64,000 nucleotides of DNA from Cyclobacteriaceae bacterium (lineage in GTDB: Bacteria > Bacteroidota > Bacteroidia > Cytophagales > Cyclobacteriaceae), in contig JAFIEV010000066.1 in the NCBI GenBank assembly GCA_020832305.1, forward strand, positions 1 through 64,000. The letters are read 5' to 3'. Positions within the stretch are counted from its first letter, which is position 1. The number at the start of each line of letters is the position of its first letter. Under the pieces are notes generated by a model. The model searched no databases and had not been told where the DNA came from. It worked only from the letters and a program-made list of their open reading frames with translations. Shown here in pieces: positions 9,128 to 17,439 of this stretch. The position numbers and the translations under genes are program-made.

Positions 9128-9587
9128 TTTCTTTAATTATCTCCCAGGTATGATCTGAAAGCAGTTTTACAGTAGCCAAATGCTTTTGAAAAGGCATTGA
9201 AGTACCCCATTCTTCCGGGCTTACAAGGGATAAGGTATCGCTACCATCGTATCTTTCGTAAAGGTGGTAGGTTTTTCCTATAATAGGCTCAAAATTAATC
9301 TGAGCCTGGTAGATGCGTTCTGAAATCAAAACGCGCGCTTTGAGTGAGCGGGCCTGATCAGCCAGTGTTTGCATTTGCTGCAAAATCTGCTTCATTTGCC
9401 GATCTGTCTGATCGTGCATGGCAGCTACTGCTCTTCCCTTGATCTTGCCCCTGTCTTCAGGCTTTATGGTTACGCTACCGACAGTATGGGCATATTCCAG
9501 AAGACCTGGCATTTTTGATACTTTTTCACCAAGTTTATCAAGGTCAATTTTATCTACATCTATTTCCCTGATTTTCTCATTTTTCAT
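9117..9587 (-). CDS. DUF2452 domain protein
   Basis: About 156 residues with the DUF2452 signature (GLLEYAHTVGSV, followed by a Gln/Met-rich helix and a YHLYERYDGSDTLSLVSPEEWG strand region). It looks cytoplasmic, without signal peptide or membrane segment. The function of the family is unknown. A longer reading from 9629 would overlap the gene at 9607-9801. I prefer the ATG at 9587 because it avoids the overlap and begins a charged N-terminus. The 3' end overlaps the Gfo/Idh/MocA gene by 11 nt, suggesting translational coupling. Confidence 0.82.
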   Translation of the reverse strand: MKNEKIREIDVDKIDLDKLGEKVSKMPGLLEYAHTVGSVTIKPEDRGKIKGRAVAAMHDQTDRQMKQILQQMQTLADQARSLKARVLISERIYQAQINFEPIIGKTYHLYERYDGSDTLSLVSPEEWGTSMPFQKHLATVKLLSDHTWEIIKENDP

Positions 9588-9606
9588 GCGCTGCAAGATT
9601 TGGAAA

Positions 9607-9801
9607 TTATGGATGTGAATCCGTTGCATTGATGGAATTATTTACAGATTGAGTTGAATCCGTACTCTTCCTCAATGATTCTTTTAAGTGTTTTTTAGAA
9701 CCAGGAAAAGTGGTTCTACTGGATATATCATAACCTATCCAGAACATCAAGGCCAGAAAAATTCCGGCGATGGCCAAAAAAACTTTTTTTGATCGTTTCA
9801 C
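9607..9801 (-). CDS. small single-span membrane protein
   Basis: A 64-residue protein with a basic N-terminus, one transmembrane segment (about residues 7-24) and a polar Ser/Thr/Asn-rich tail. It is not similar to a family I know. It stops 19 nt before the likely start of the DUF2452 gene and seems to be the first gene of a three-gene operon with DUF2452 and the oxidoreductase. Confidence 0.6.
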   Translation of the reverse strand: MKRSKKVFLAIAGIFLALMFWIGYDISSRTTFPGSKKHLKESLRKSTDSTQSVNNSINATDSHP

Positions 9802-9827
9802 CTTGGTTTAACAATTAAAAGCTCAAA

Positions 9828-11462
9828 TTAGTTTTTTGTAATTGTAAATTCCACCCTCCTGTTTAAACGTCGTGTTTCTTCACTTGCATTAGAAGCGATG
9901 GGACGGGTTCCTCCAAAACCTTTGCCTTTAACACGTTTTTCAGAAATCCCCCTGGAAATAAGATATTCCTGTACTTTGGCGACACGCTCATTAGAAAGTT
10001 TCAGGTTGAGTCTTGCATTGCCCTGATTGTCGGTATGTCCTGCCAAAAGAATATGAAGATTGGGATTCTCTTGCATAATTTTAAGTAAACGCTCGAGTTC
10101 AGGGAAAGAATCATCCATAATATTGGCCGTGCCTCGTTCAAAATACAGTTTATCCAATTTAATGGTCTCTCCTACTTCCAGCGGAGTAAGGAAAAAATCT
10201 TTTTGAACGCTGGCGCCAGGATCTGCTTCCAACAATAAAGTTTCTTCCTGTGTCATAAAACCCTGGCTTCTTACTTCAATGGAAATATTGCGGGTTGAGC
10301 TGGGCAATGAAAGATTATATTGTGGCCGGGATGTATCTGTAAAGGTACTGTCGTTTAAATTATCGGCTATAAAGGTAACAATAGCTCCATTTATAGGGGC
10401 ATTTGTTTTGGCATTGATCACCGTACCGAGTACATTTATTCTTTCTGGCAAAGCAGGAGGTAACATTGTTTCCGAAGGCCGTTCAGGTGATTCACTTTGA
10501 ATCATTTGTGAAAAGTCTGCAACTTCTGCGATTTCAGGCATTGAATCAATTTCATCTTTCTGAGGGATATCCCATGTGCGAATATCTCCATAACCATCAC
10601 TATCACGCGTACTTGTATAATAAGCAAAAAGCTCTCCTTTATCATAACTCAAAGATAACTCCACTCCTTCTGAATTAACTTCGGAGCCAAGGTTTTCAGG
10701 GGTTGTCCAGTTGCGCCAGGTGTCATCCAGTCTTACAGCCTTAAACAGATCTCTTCCTCCGTAACCTCCATGACCATTGCTGGAGAAATATAAAGTTTTA
10801 TTATCTGGAGCCAGGTAGGGTGTCATTTCCTCGCCTTCTGTATTGATGACAGCGCCAAGATTCCTGGGCGTTGACCAGGTATCGCCCTCAAAGAAACTAA
10901 CGTAAATATCTTCATTTCCTCTTGAATTATAAGAATCCAGCGCCAATACCATTATACGACCATCGGCCGACAAGCTTCCACTCTGATGAGAAGATTTATT
11001 GTAAAAATACTGTATGGGTAAGGCTTCCGGAAATGACCAGTAATCGCCACGGAGTATGGAATAAGATAAACCTTGCGTAGTGGCTTGTCTGCCATCTTTT
11101 CGATAATGATGGTGAAGAAACATAATCTTGCCATCAGGAGAAAATCCAAGCAAACGATTATAATGGGTATTGTTGATAGGGGCACCTGCATTTTTTGGTT
11201 TCGTCCAGGTGTTGTTAACAAATTCAGAATACCATATATCACCTTTATCCCGCACCCCACCCAGATTTAGTGTATCGTTGGCCCTGTTAAAATAAAGTAA
11301 TTTTCCTGAAGGATGCAGAATAGGATTTTCTTCGTCTACCCTTGAATTTATAATTGATAAGGTACTTCGCTTAGGATCTTGCTGAGCATTGACACAAAAG
11401 GGTATGCCCCAAAAAGCAAAAAGCAGAATTGGTTTAAAGAATTTTACAAATTTTAAACCCAT
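9828..11462 (-). CDS. PD40 beta-propeller / OmpA-like peptidoglycan-binding protein
   Basis: An exported protein with a signal peptide ending FCVNAQ. Several WD40-like PD40 blades follow over about residues 35-300 (repeated SPDGK, LYFSSNGHGGYGGRDL). Next come a carboxypeptidase-regulatory-like beta domain and a C-terminal OmpA domain with LAGHTDNQGNARLN and NRRVEF. Such proteins sit in the outer membrane or periplasm, tethered to peptidoglycan, and are common in Bacteroidota. I start at the ATG 11462, which gives the best signal peptide; 11474 and 11486 are in-frame alternatives. It is a single gene; the job of the propeller is unknown. Confidence 0.88.
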   Translation of the reverse strand: MGLKFVKFFKPILLFAFWGIPFCVNAQQDPKRSTLSIINSRVDEENPILHPSGKLLYFNRANDTLNLGGVRDKGDIWYSEFVNNTWTKPKNAGAPINNTHYNRLLGFSPDGKIMFLHHHYRKDGRQATTQGLSYSILRGDYWSFPEALPIQYFYNKSSHQSGSLSADGRIMVLALDSYNSRGNEDIYVSFFEGDTWSTPRNLGAVINTEGEEMTPYLAPDNKTLYFSSNGHGGYGGRDLFKAVRLDDTWRNWTTPENLGSEVNSEGVELSLSYDKGELFAYYTSTRDSDGYGDIRTWDIPQKDEIDSMPEIAEVADFSQMIQSESPERPSETMLPPALPERINVLGTVINAKTNAPINGAIVTFIADNLNDSTFTDTSRPQYNLSLPSSTRNISIEVRSQGFMTQEETLLLEADPGASVQKDFFLTPLEVGETIKLDKLYFERGTANIMDDSFPELERLLKIMQENPNLHILLAGHTDNQGNARLNLKLSNERVAKVQEYLISRGISEKRVKGKGFGGTRPIASNASEETRRLNRRVEFTITKN

Positions 11463-11694
11463 AATCGGCTGCATTTCTTTGTACATAGCAAAAAAAATAA
11501 AGTGAATTTTTTTATATAACGATTTAAATTCTCTGACCTGACGCTTTTACAAAAATAAAACTTGTCGTAATTAAGCACCTGACAGCCTGAGAATCAAAAC
11601 GGATATTTAATGCAAAGCTACAAATACGTACATATTAATTTTAGTATTTCAGGAAGCAAAATTTTACTTGAATTGCTATGCAAAATGGGTTTGG

Positions 11695-13389
11695 CTAAAC
11701 AGCTCTTTTATATTGCAACAAGGTAATCAGCCATGCAAAAAGAATTACAGTAAGGCTTCCAATCACATTATACCACAGATAGGGTATGCTGGTGAAAAAG
11801 AAACAATACAATATGATCAATTCAGATAAAACAGCGGCAATAAAAGTGTTTCTGGCTCCGATTTTCTTAAAATAAAAAGCCACGAGAAAAATTCCTAAAA
11901 TAGTGCCATAAACCAATGACCCCAAAATGTTTACGGCTTCTATCAGGGTCCCCAAACGATTGGCAAACATGGCAAACAAAATGGCGTAAATGCCCCATGC
12001 AAATGTAAACCATTTTGAGGCATAAACATAGTGCTTGTCACTCCCGTCTTTTTTAAACATCCTTTTATAAATATCTACAACGGTTGTGGAAGCCAGTGCA
12101 TTAAGCTCAGAAGAAGTTGAAGACATAGATGCAGAAAAAATTACAGCTATTATCAAACCTATGAGTCCGGCTGGCAGATGGTTGAATACGAAAGTAAGAA
12201 AAATGAAATTTGTATCATTTGTATCTGCCAAAGGATTGGCTTCAAGAATAATTTGTCTGGCTTCCTCCTTTTTAGCCTTAGATATTTCTTTGGCAGCCTG
12301 AAGCTCTTCACGCGCCTGTGCAATTTCCTGATCATTTTTTTCCTTTAAAACGTCAATCAGATGATATGCCTTTTCTTTCTGATGTTCATAACTTTTAAAA
12401 TACGCATCTTCAACTTCAGCATATTCCTGGTGAAAGGCAGAATTTCTCACATCATCTTCTACCACTTTATTAAAAAACACAGGTGGGGTATAAAAAATGT
12501 AAAATACATACACCATTGCGCCGATAAACAATATAGCGAATTGCATAGGGACTTTAATCAATCCATTCATCAGTAAACCAAGACGACTTTGGGCGACAGA
12601 TTTTCCTGTTAAATAACGTGCTACCTGAGATTGGTCAGTTCCAAAATATGATAAGGCCAGAAAAAAACCACCGATTAACCCGCTCCATATATTGTAACGG
12701 CTGCTCAGGTCAAAATCCAAATCGATGGCATTAAGTTTACCACTTTTTCCGGCAATGTGCAATGCATCGTTAAAAGTCACATCCTGGGGCAATAACTTTA
12801 CCACCATAATTCCGGCCATGGCCATACCTACAAAAATTACAGCCATCTGATATTTTTGCGTTAAAGCTACAGCCTTGGTACCTCCAGTTACTGTATATAT
12901 AATCACCAGTAAACCAATGATTAAATTGGTATAATAAATATTCCATCCCAGAAGCGCCGATAAAATAAGGGAAGGTGCAAAAATGGTAAACCCCGCAGCG
13001 AGTCCTCTTTGCGTCAAAAATAATAAAGCAGCAAGAATACGTGTTTTGAGATCAAAGCGGTTTTCGAGAAATTCATAGGCCGTATATACTTTTAAACGAT
13101 GATAAATGGGAACTACTGTCACCGAAAGGATAACCATGGCAAGTGGCAGACCGAAATAAAATTGCACAAATCGCATTCCATCGGTATAGGCCTGTCCCGG
13201 AGCAGATAAAAAAGTTATAGCACTGGCCTGCGTAGCCATAATGGAAAGTCCAACCGTCCACCAACGCATTTGCTGATCACCGAGTAAATATGAATCTATG
13301 TTTTTACTTCCACGCGTTTTCCATGCACCATAGCCCGCAATAAAAAGCAGGGTAAGCAACAAAACCGTCCAATCGAGATTACTGATCAT
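11695..13389 (-). CDS. sodium:solute symporter (SSS family) with charged insertion
   Basis: A 564-residue SSS-family transporter that would import a solute with Na+. Multiple transmembrane helices are evident, with family segments such as GDQQMRWWTVGLSIMAT, QASAITFLSAPGQAY and YFGTDQSQVARYL. Residues about 303-392 form an unusual Lys/Glu-rich, coiled-coil-like insertion between helices. The symporters I know best are near 500 residues, so the insertion accounts for the extra length. The start codon overlaps the stop codon of a 37-residue membrane peptide gene (13386-13499) in an ATGA arrangement. The substrate cannot be predicted. Confidence 0.92.
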   Translation of the reverse strand: MISNLDWTVLLLTLLFIAGYGAWKTRGSKNIDSYLLGDQQMRWWTVGLSIMATQASAITFLSAPGQAYTDGMRFVQFYFGLPLAMVILSVTVVPIYHRLKVYTAYEFLENRFDLKTRILAALLFLTQRGLAAGFTIFAPSLILSALLGWNIYYTNLIIGLLVIIYTVTGGTKAVALTQKYQMAVIFVGMAMAGIMVVKLLPQDVTFNDALHIAGKSGKLNAIDLDFDLSSRYNIWSGLIGGFFLALSYFGTDQSQVARYLTGKSVAQSRLGLLMNGLIKVPMQFAILFIGAMVYVFYIFYTPPVFFNKVVEDDVRNSAFHQEYAEVEDAYFKSYEHQKEKAYHLIDVLKEKNDQEIAQAREELQAAKEISKAKKEEARQIILEANPLADTNDTNFIFLTFVFNHLPAGLIGLIIAVIFSASMSSTSSELNALASTTVVDIYKRMFKKDGSDKHYVYASKWFTFAWGIYAILFAMFANRLGTLIEAVNILGSLVYGTILGIFLVAFYFKKIGARNTFIAAVLSELIILYCFFFTSIPYLWYNVIGSLTVILFAWLITLLQYKRAV

Positions 13390-13499
13390 TCAAATGCAGC
13401 AGTAAAGAGATAAAACAAAAATATCAATACCAGTAAATTAAGAAGGACCAAGGCATACAATTTATTCCATTTAATACGCTCTTCACCTGAATTTTTCAT
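13386..13499 (-). CDS. 37-residue membrane peptide coupled to SSS symporter
   Basis: A short open frame starts at ATG 13499, reads MKNSGEERIKWNKLYALVLL and continues as a single hydrophobic helix ending in TAAFE. Its TGA overlaps the ATG of the symporter gene (ATGA), the hallmark of translational coupling. The basic/charged N-terminus followed by one about 20-residue span fits a one-helix accessory subunit or stabiliser. Bacteroidota often carry such mini-proteins beside transporters, but I know no name for this one. Coding status rests on the overlap, composition and position. Confidence 0.65.
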   Translation of the reverse strand: MKNSGEERIKWNKLYALVLLNLLVLIFLFYLFTAAFE

Positions 13500-13582
13500 A
13501 AAATAAAGTTATATATTGCTATGACAATCAAAAAGTTAACAATCCTAAAGTATAGTATCAAATGAAATTTATCTGCTGAATT

Positions 13583-14206
13583 TCAACTCACATTATCGAG
13601 ATGTGAACGGTCATCAGAAACCTCAATTTCAACTTTTCCATCTTCACTCACATTCAGGATATAAAGTGAAAGATTATCATGATGAAAGGTATCCTGCTGA
13701 CTCAGGCATTTACCACTCAACCAGGCAAGCATTATTTTTAAAGCCCTGCCATGCAGACAAACCAAAACAGGTGTGCCGTCATCTGACAATATAAAATCAA
13801 ATGCATCTTTTTGGCGTGCCATTATGTCAAGCGGACTTTCTCCACCATCGAGTTTTTCATGAATATTGCCCTTTTTCCAGGATTCTATAATTTGGTAGTA
13901 TTGCTTATTGTTTTCATCATCATAGGTCATCCCTTCGGCACATCCCCATGAAATTTCATCAAGACCGGGTAATGGTATTACCGAATAGCCGTTTTCAATA
14001 AAGGGCTTTACAGTTTGATGCGTACGTTGAAGTGTACTGGTGTATATTTTTCTGAAAGGGATGTGTTTGTATGCTTCAAAAAAGGCTTTGGCCTGCCGAT
14101 GGCCTTCTTTACTCAGGCTTGTATCTATCCCTCGTCCCTGAACAATATTCAGTTTATTATAGTCAGTCTGACCGTGCCTGATGAGGTATATTTTTTTCGA
14201 ACTCAA
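13583..14206 (-). CDS. histidine phosphatase family protein (phosphoglycerate mutase-like)
   Basis: This 207-residue protein opens with the RHG motif (YLIRHGQTDYN, catalytic His9-11 region) and contains the distal His (VCLHGRALKIML), the second half of the catalytic pocket. This defines the histidine phosphatase superfamily, acting through a phospho-histidine intermediate. Substrates range from phosphoglycerate to phosphoserine, alpha-ribazole phosphate and phosphoproteins and cannot be told apart here. The start lies 38 nt from the divergent thioesterase gene at 14245. A monocistronic cytoplasmic enzyme. Confidence 0.88.
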   Translation of the reverse strand: MSSKKIYLIRHGQTDYNKLNIVQGRGIDTSLSKEGHRQAKAFFEAYKHIPFRKIYTSTLQRTHQTVKPFIENGYSVIPLPGLDEISWGCAEGMTYDDENNKQYYQIIESWKKGNIHEKLDGGESPLDIMARQKDAFDFILSDDGTPVLVCLHGRALKIMLAWLSGKCLSQQDTFHHDNLSLYILNVSEDGKVEIEVSDDRSHLDNVS

Positions 14207-14222
14207 AATTAGAATATATTTG
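14191..14222 (+). promoter_or_regulatory. Bacteroidota-type promoter for thioesterase-menF pair
   Basis: TATATTTG at 14215-14222 is a full match to the -7 consensus TANNTTTG. A T-run at 14191-14197 stands 20 nt upstream in the -33 position (TTTT rather than TTTG). Transcription would start near 14229, giving a leader of about 16 nt. Confidence 0.5.
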
Positions 14223-14244
14223 ATCGCTTCAAATATAATAAAAT

Positions 14245-14679
14245 ATGTTTAATCAGAACATAAGCATTTCGGTACTTCAAACCATGTGTAACAATACCAT
14301 GATAGAACACCTGGGCATTGAATTTACCGATATTGGTCCACAACACATTAGTGCCAAAATGCCGGTTGACCACAGAACACATCAGCCATTACGCATGCTG
14401 CATGGAGGCGCATCGGTAGTTCTGGCAGAAACATTAGGCAGTATAGCCGCTAATATTAGTGTAAACCCAGACACACATTATTGCGTAGGATTGGAAATTA
14501 ATGCAAACCATATTCGCAGCGTGCGGTCAGGATTTGTATATGGTACGACAAAACCTGTGCATATAGGTAAAAGCACGCAAATTTGGGAAATTTTAATCAA
14601 CAATGAAGAAGAACAATTGGTTTGCATAAGCAGATTAACCATTGCAGTGCTAAAAAAAGAAAATGATAGAAACGTCTAA
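14245..14679 (+). CDS. hotdog-fold acyl-CoA thioesterase (PaaI/MenI-like)
   Basis: A 144-residue hotdog-fold thioesterase of the PaaI family: LGIEFTDIGPQHISAKMPV, the conserved LHGGASVVLAETLGS helix (supplying the catalytic carboxylate) and GLEINANHIRSVRSG. Its gene overlaps the isochorismate synthase gene by 17 nt. In menaquinone synthesis 1,4-dihydroxy-2-naphthoyl-CoA must be hydrolysed by a hotdog thioesterase, so that is the most likely reaction. This role is inferred from the neighbour; the fold is seen directly. No transmembrane or signal segment. Confidence 0.88.
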   Translation: MFNQNISISVLQTMCNNTMIEHLGIEFTDIGPQHISAKMPVDHRTHQPLRMLHGGASVVLAETLGSIAANISVNPDTHYCVGLEINANHIRSVRSGFVYGTTKPVHIGKSTQIWEILINNEEEQLVCISRLTIAVLKKENDRNV

Positions 14680-15907
14680 TATAATCCCAGCCGAGGGCTT
14701 GGGTACCCCTGCTGTTCTTAGTTATGATTTAAGCAAATTTCTGAATATTGCTTTGCATCGGGATGATCTGAATATTGCAGTTTGGCGATTGCCAGAACAA
14801 GAAAAGTACCGGATTTTGATCAATGACGATTCTGATACAAGTATTTACAATGTTGACCTGGAAAAGTTAGAGGATGGATTTTTGTTTCATCCTTTTTGCA
14901 AAGGCGCAAAACATCCCATTCATTTTATTAAGGCAGGATTATATCTCGAATACGAGCGAAACCGGTGGAAAACCGATGATGACAATGATTATTATGATAG
15001 GCCAATCGTGAATCGGATCCTTAATAGAATTGAAGAAACTGAAAAAGAATGGCCTGTTCAACAGCATAAGCGCCAGGAATTAATTATACACCGTGGTAGT
15101 GATGATAAAATCAATTATGAAAACCTGGTACGCAAATCAATTGACCAAATCGAAAATGAACAATATCGCAAACTGGTACCTGCGAGATGTCTGTATATAG
15201 AACATGCAAAGCATATTGATTTTCCTGCAACTTTCGAAGCCACTGCCAAAAAATATCCATCTGCATTTGTCTCTCTGATTAAGGTCAAAAATCAGGGTAT
15301 TTGGTTTGGCGCAAGTCCGGAGTACTTGCTCGGTATAGATGCCGATGGCATATTCTATACAACAGCTCTTGCGGGAACACAGATTTTTAAAGAAGATACT
15401 GCATTATGTGATGTAGCATGGAAACAAAAAGAAATTGAAGAACAGGCACTTGTAAGCCGCTTTATAATAGATTGCTTTAAGGAAATCAGATTGAGAGAGT
15501 TTGATGAAATTGGTCCCCGCACCATAAGGGCAGGTAATCTTTTGCACCTGAAAACTGATTATACGGTCGATCTGAATAAAGTGCATTTTCCTCAATTGGG
15601 AACAGTGATGGCTGAATTACTACATCCTACTTCAGCTGTCTGTGGAATGCCAAAGGAAGAAGCCATTCAATTTTTGATAGATAATGAAGGATTTGATCGT
15701 GCTTATTACAGTGGCTATCTGGGACCTGTAAATCTTCACGGAAATACTTCATTGTTTGTAAATCTGCGTACTATGCATGTTGACTTACACACAAATATGG
15801 CTCGGTTATTCGCAGGTGCAGGTGTAACAATAGACTCATATCCTGAAAAAGAATGGCAGGAAACAGAGGCGAAAATGCAAACCCTGCTTCAAGTAATTAA
15901 ATCATAA
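14663..15907 (+). CDS. menF: isochorismate synthase / chorismate-binding enzyme
   Basis: The 414-residue protein carries the chorismate-binding domain in its C-terminal two thirds, with FGASPEYLLGI, TTALAGT, HLKTDY, LHPTSAVCGMPKEEA and the closing FAGAGVTIDSYPEKEW. These fit isochorismate synthase (MenF/EntC) better than anthranilate or aminodeoxychorismate synthase, since no amidotransferase is nearby. It would convert chorismate to isochorismate, the first step of menaquinone synthesis. Gene order with the thioesterase supports this, and menA lies elsewhere in the window at 43978. The N-terminal part is poorly conserved. Confidence 0.85.
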   Translation: MIETSNIIPAEGLGTPAVLSYDLSKFLNIALHRDDLNIAVWRLPEQEKYRILINDDSDTSIYNVDLEKLEDGFLFHPFCKGAKHPIHFIKAGLYLEYERNRWKTDDDNDYYDRPIVNRILNRIEETEKEWPVQQHKRQELIIHRGSDDKINYENLVRKSIDQIENEQYRKLVPARCLYIEHAKHIDFPATFEATAKKYPSAFVSLIKVKNQGIWFGASPEYLLGIDADGIFYTTALAGTQIFKEDTALCDVAWKQKEIEEQALVSRFIIDCFKEIRLREFDEIGPRTIRAGNLLHLKTDYTVDLNKVHFPQLGTVMAELLHPTSAVCGMPKEEAIQFLIDNEGFDRAYYSGYLGPVNLHGNTSLFVNLRTMHVDLHTNMARLFAGAGVTIDSYPEKEWQETEAKMQTLLQVIKS

Positions 15908-15916
15908 CCTATTGAT

Positions 15917-16516
15917 TTACTGGCAGTTTTTGGTCACTGCTTCATCTGCTCCTTTAACTCCCATTGAGGCGGCTTGTCTGAAATCACGACAGGCCATGGT
16001 TTTTTGATTGATAAAAACCCGGGCAGCTCCCCTGTATAAGTAGGCTTCGCCGATTCTACTATTAAGGTTAAGGGCCCGGTTAAGATCGTCAATAGCTTTT
16101 TGAGCCTCACCCATGAAATATCTGGAACGACCCCGCCAATACCATGCTAATGCATTATTTTGCTCAACATCAATCGCCTGATCAAAATTGTAAATGGCCT
16201 GCTCGTAATTTTTCTTCCGGTAATGATACTGTCCAATGCTCATAATCGCATTAACATGTTTGGGTTCTGCATCTAAAACTGTCTGAAAGTCCTGAAGAGC
16301 CTGCTCATATTGGCCCAGTTCTTCATAACAGCGTCCCCGATTATAGATCGATTTTAAATGTCGTGGTTTCAGATAAAGGTATTGATTATACATCTCCAAA
16401 GCCCTTTCATATTCACCTCTTTCAAAAAGACGATCTGCCATTATTGACGTTTCGTCACGGCATGACAAAAGTAAAAAAGCAGCCAAAAATAAGACTGGAA
16501 ATAAGTAAATTTTCAT
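15917..16516 (-). CDS. tetratricopeptide-repeat lipoprotein
   Basis: About 199 residues: a lipoprotein signal (MKIYLFPVLF then LLLSC, Cys19) followed by about five tandem TPR units, with repeated AL-YNQ/FDQAI and NRGRCYEELGQYEQAL patterns. TPR lipoproteins act as periplasmic scaffolds for protein-protein contacts. I start at 16516 rather than the longer reading from 16558 because the signal peptide begins there. A similar TPR lipoprotein is at 48059-48787. It is convergent with menF, 9 nt apart; the next minus-strand gene upstream is dapD. Confidence 0.85.
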   Translation of the reverse strand: MKIYLFPVLFLAAFLLLSCRDETSIMADRLFERGEYERALEMYNQYLYLKPRHLKSIYNRGRCYEELGQYEQALQDFQTVLDAEPKHVNAIMSIGQYHYRKKNYEQAIYNFDQAIDVEQNNALAWYWRGRSRYFMGEAQKAIDDLNRALNLNSRIGEAYLYRGAARVFINQKTMACRDFRQAASMGVKGADEAVTKNCQ

Positions 16517-16582
16517 AAAATGTAATTCTGTCTGAAATATCATTAACAAACACCACAAAAACGATGCAAGATAATTAATATT

Positions 16583-17395
16583 CTACACAGCGACATTATT
16601 TTCTCTCAGTGCATCATTTAGGGAAGTCTTGAGATTTGTGCTTTCCTTTCGTTTTCCGATGATAAGTGCACAATTTACCTGAAAGTCGCCTGCGGGAAAC
16701 TTTTTAGAGAAAGACCCGGGTATAACCACTGCCCTTTCCGGCACATAACCTTTGTATTCAACAGGCTCATTTCCGGTAACATCAATGATTTTACTACTTG
16801 AGGTCAGCGTCACATTAGCTCCTAATACAGCTTCTCTGCCAATCCTTACACCTTCTACAAGGATACAGCGAGAGCCGATGAAGGCTCCATCCTCTACAAT
16901 GACAGGTGCGGCCTGAACCGGCTCTAAAACGCCTCCTATACCTACCCCGCCGCTCAAATGTACATCTTTGCCGATTTGTGCACAGCTCCCAACGGTTGCC
17001 CAGGTATCAACCATGGTGCCCTTATCTACATAAGCACCAATGTTAATGTATGATGGCATCATTACTACACCTTGACTAATATAGGCACCATAGCGTGCTA
17101 TAGCGTGAGGTACCACCCTTACTCCAAGCTTATCATATCCGGTTTTAAGCTTTATTTTATCGTGAAATTCGAAAGGTCCAACCTCCAGTAATTGCATTTT
17201 CATAATTGGAAAGTACAGTATTACTGCCTTTTTTACCCACTCGTTAACCTTCCAACCATCACCCGCGGGCTCTGCAACCCTAACCTGTCCACGATCCAGC
17301 TCATCGATGATGGTTTTTATTGCAATTTTAGTGTCTTTATCCTGTAATAATTCTCTATTTTCCCAGGCCTTTTCAATAATGTCTTTTAATTCCAT
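16583..17395 (-). CDS. dapD: 2,3,4,5-tetrahydropyridine-2,6-dicarboxylate N-succinyltransferase
   Basis: DapD transfers succinyl from succinyl-CoA to tetrahydrodipicolinate in the succinylase branch of lysine and meso-diaminopimelate synthesis. The 270-residue length is usual for the E. coli type. The N-terminal helical region leads into a left-handed beta-helix of hexapeptide repeats (GAYVDKGTMVDTWATVGSCAQIG, IGGVLEPVQAAPVIVEDGAFIGSRCILVEG). A C-terminal stretch (GSFSKKFP) completes it. It is cytoplasmic and trimeric in the family. The gene is divergent from the glycosyltransferase gene at 17440 with a short 44-nt gap. Confidence 0.96.
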   Translation of the reverse strand: MELKDIIEKAWENRELLQDKDTKIAIKTIIDELDRGQVRVAEPAGDGWKVNEWVKKAVILYFPIMKMQLLEVGPFEFHDKIKLKTGYDKLGVRVVPHAIARYGAYISQGVVMMPSYINIGAYVDKGTMVDTWATVGSCAQIGKDVHLSGGVGIGGVLEPVQAAPVIVEDGAFIGSRCILVEGVRIGREAVLGANVTLTSSSKIIDVTGNEPVEYKGYVPERAVVIPGSFSKKFPAGDFQVNCALIIGKRKESTNLKTSLNDALRENNVAV

Positions 17396-17439
17396 TAATT
17401 TTCTGAACTTTTGTTGTGCAAATTATAAACTATTGTGCG

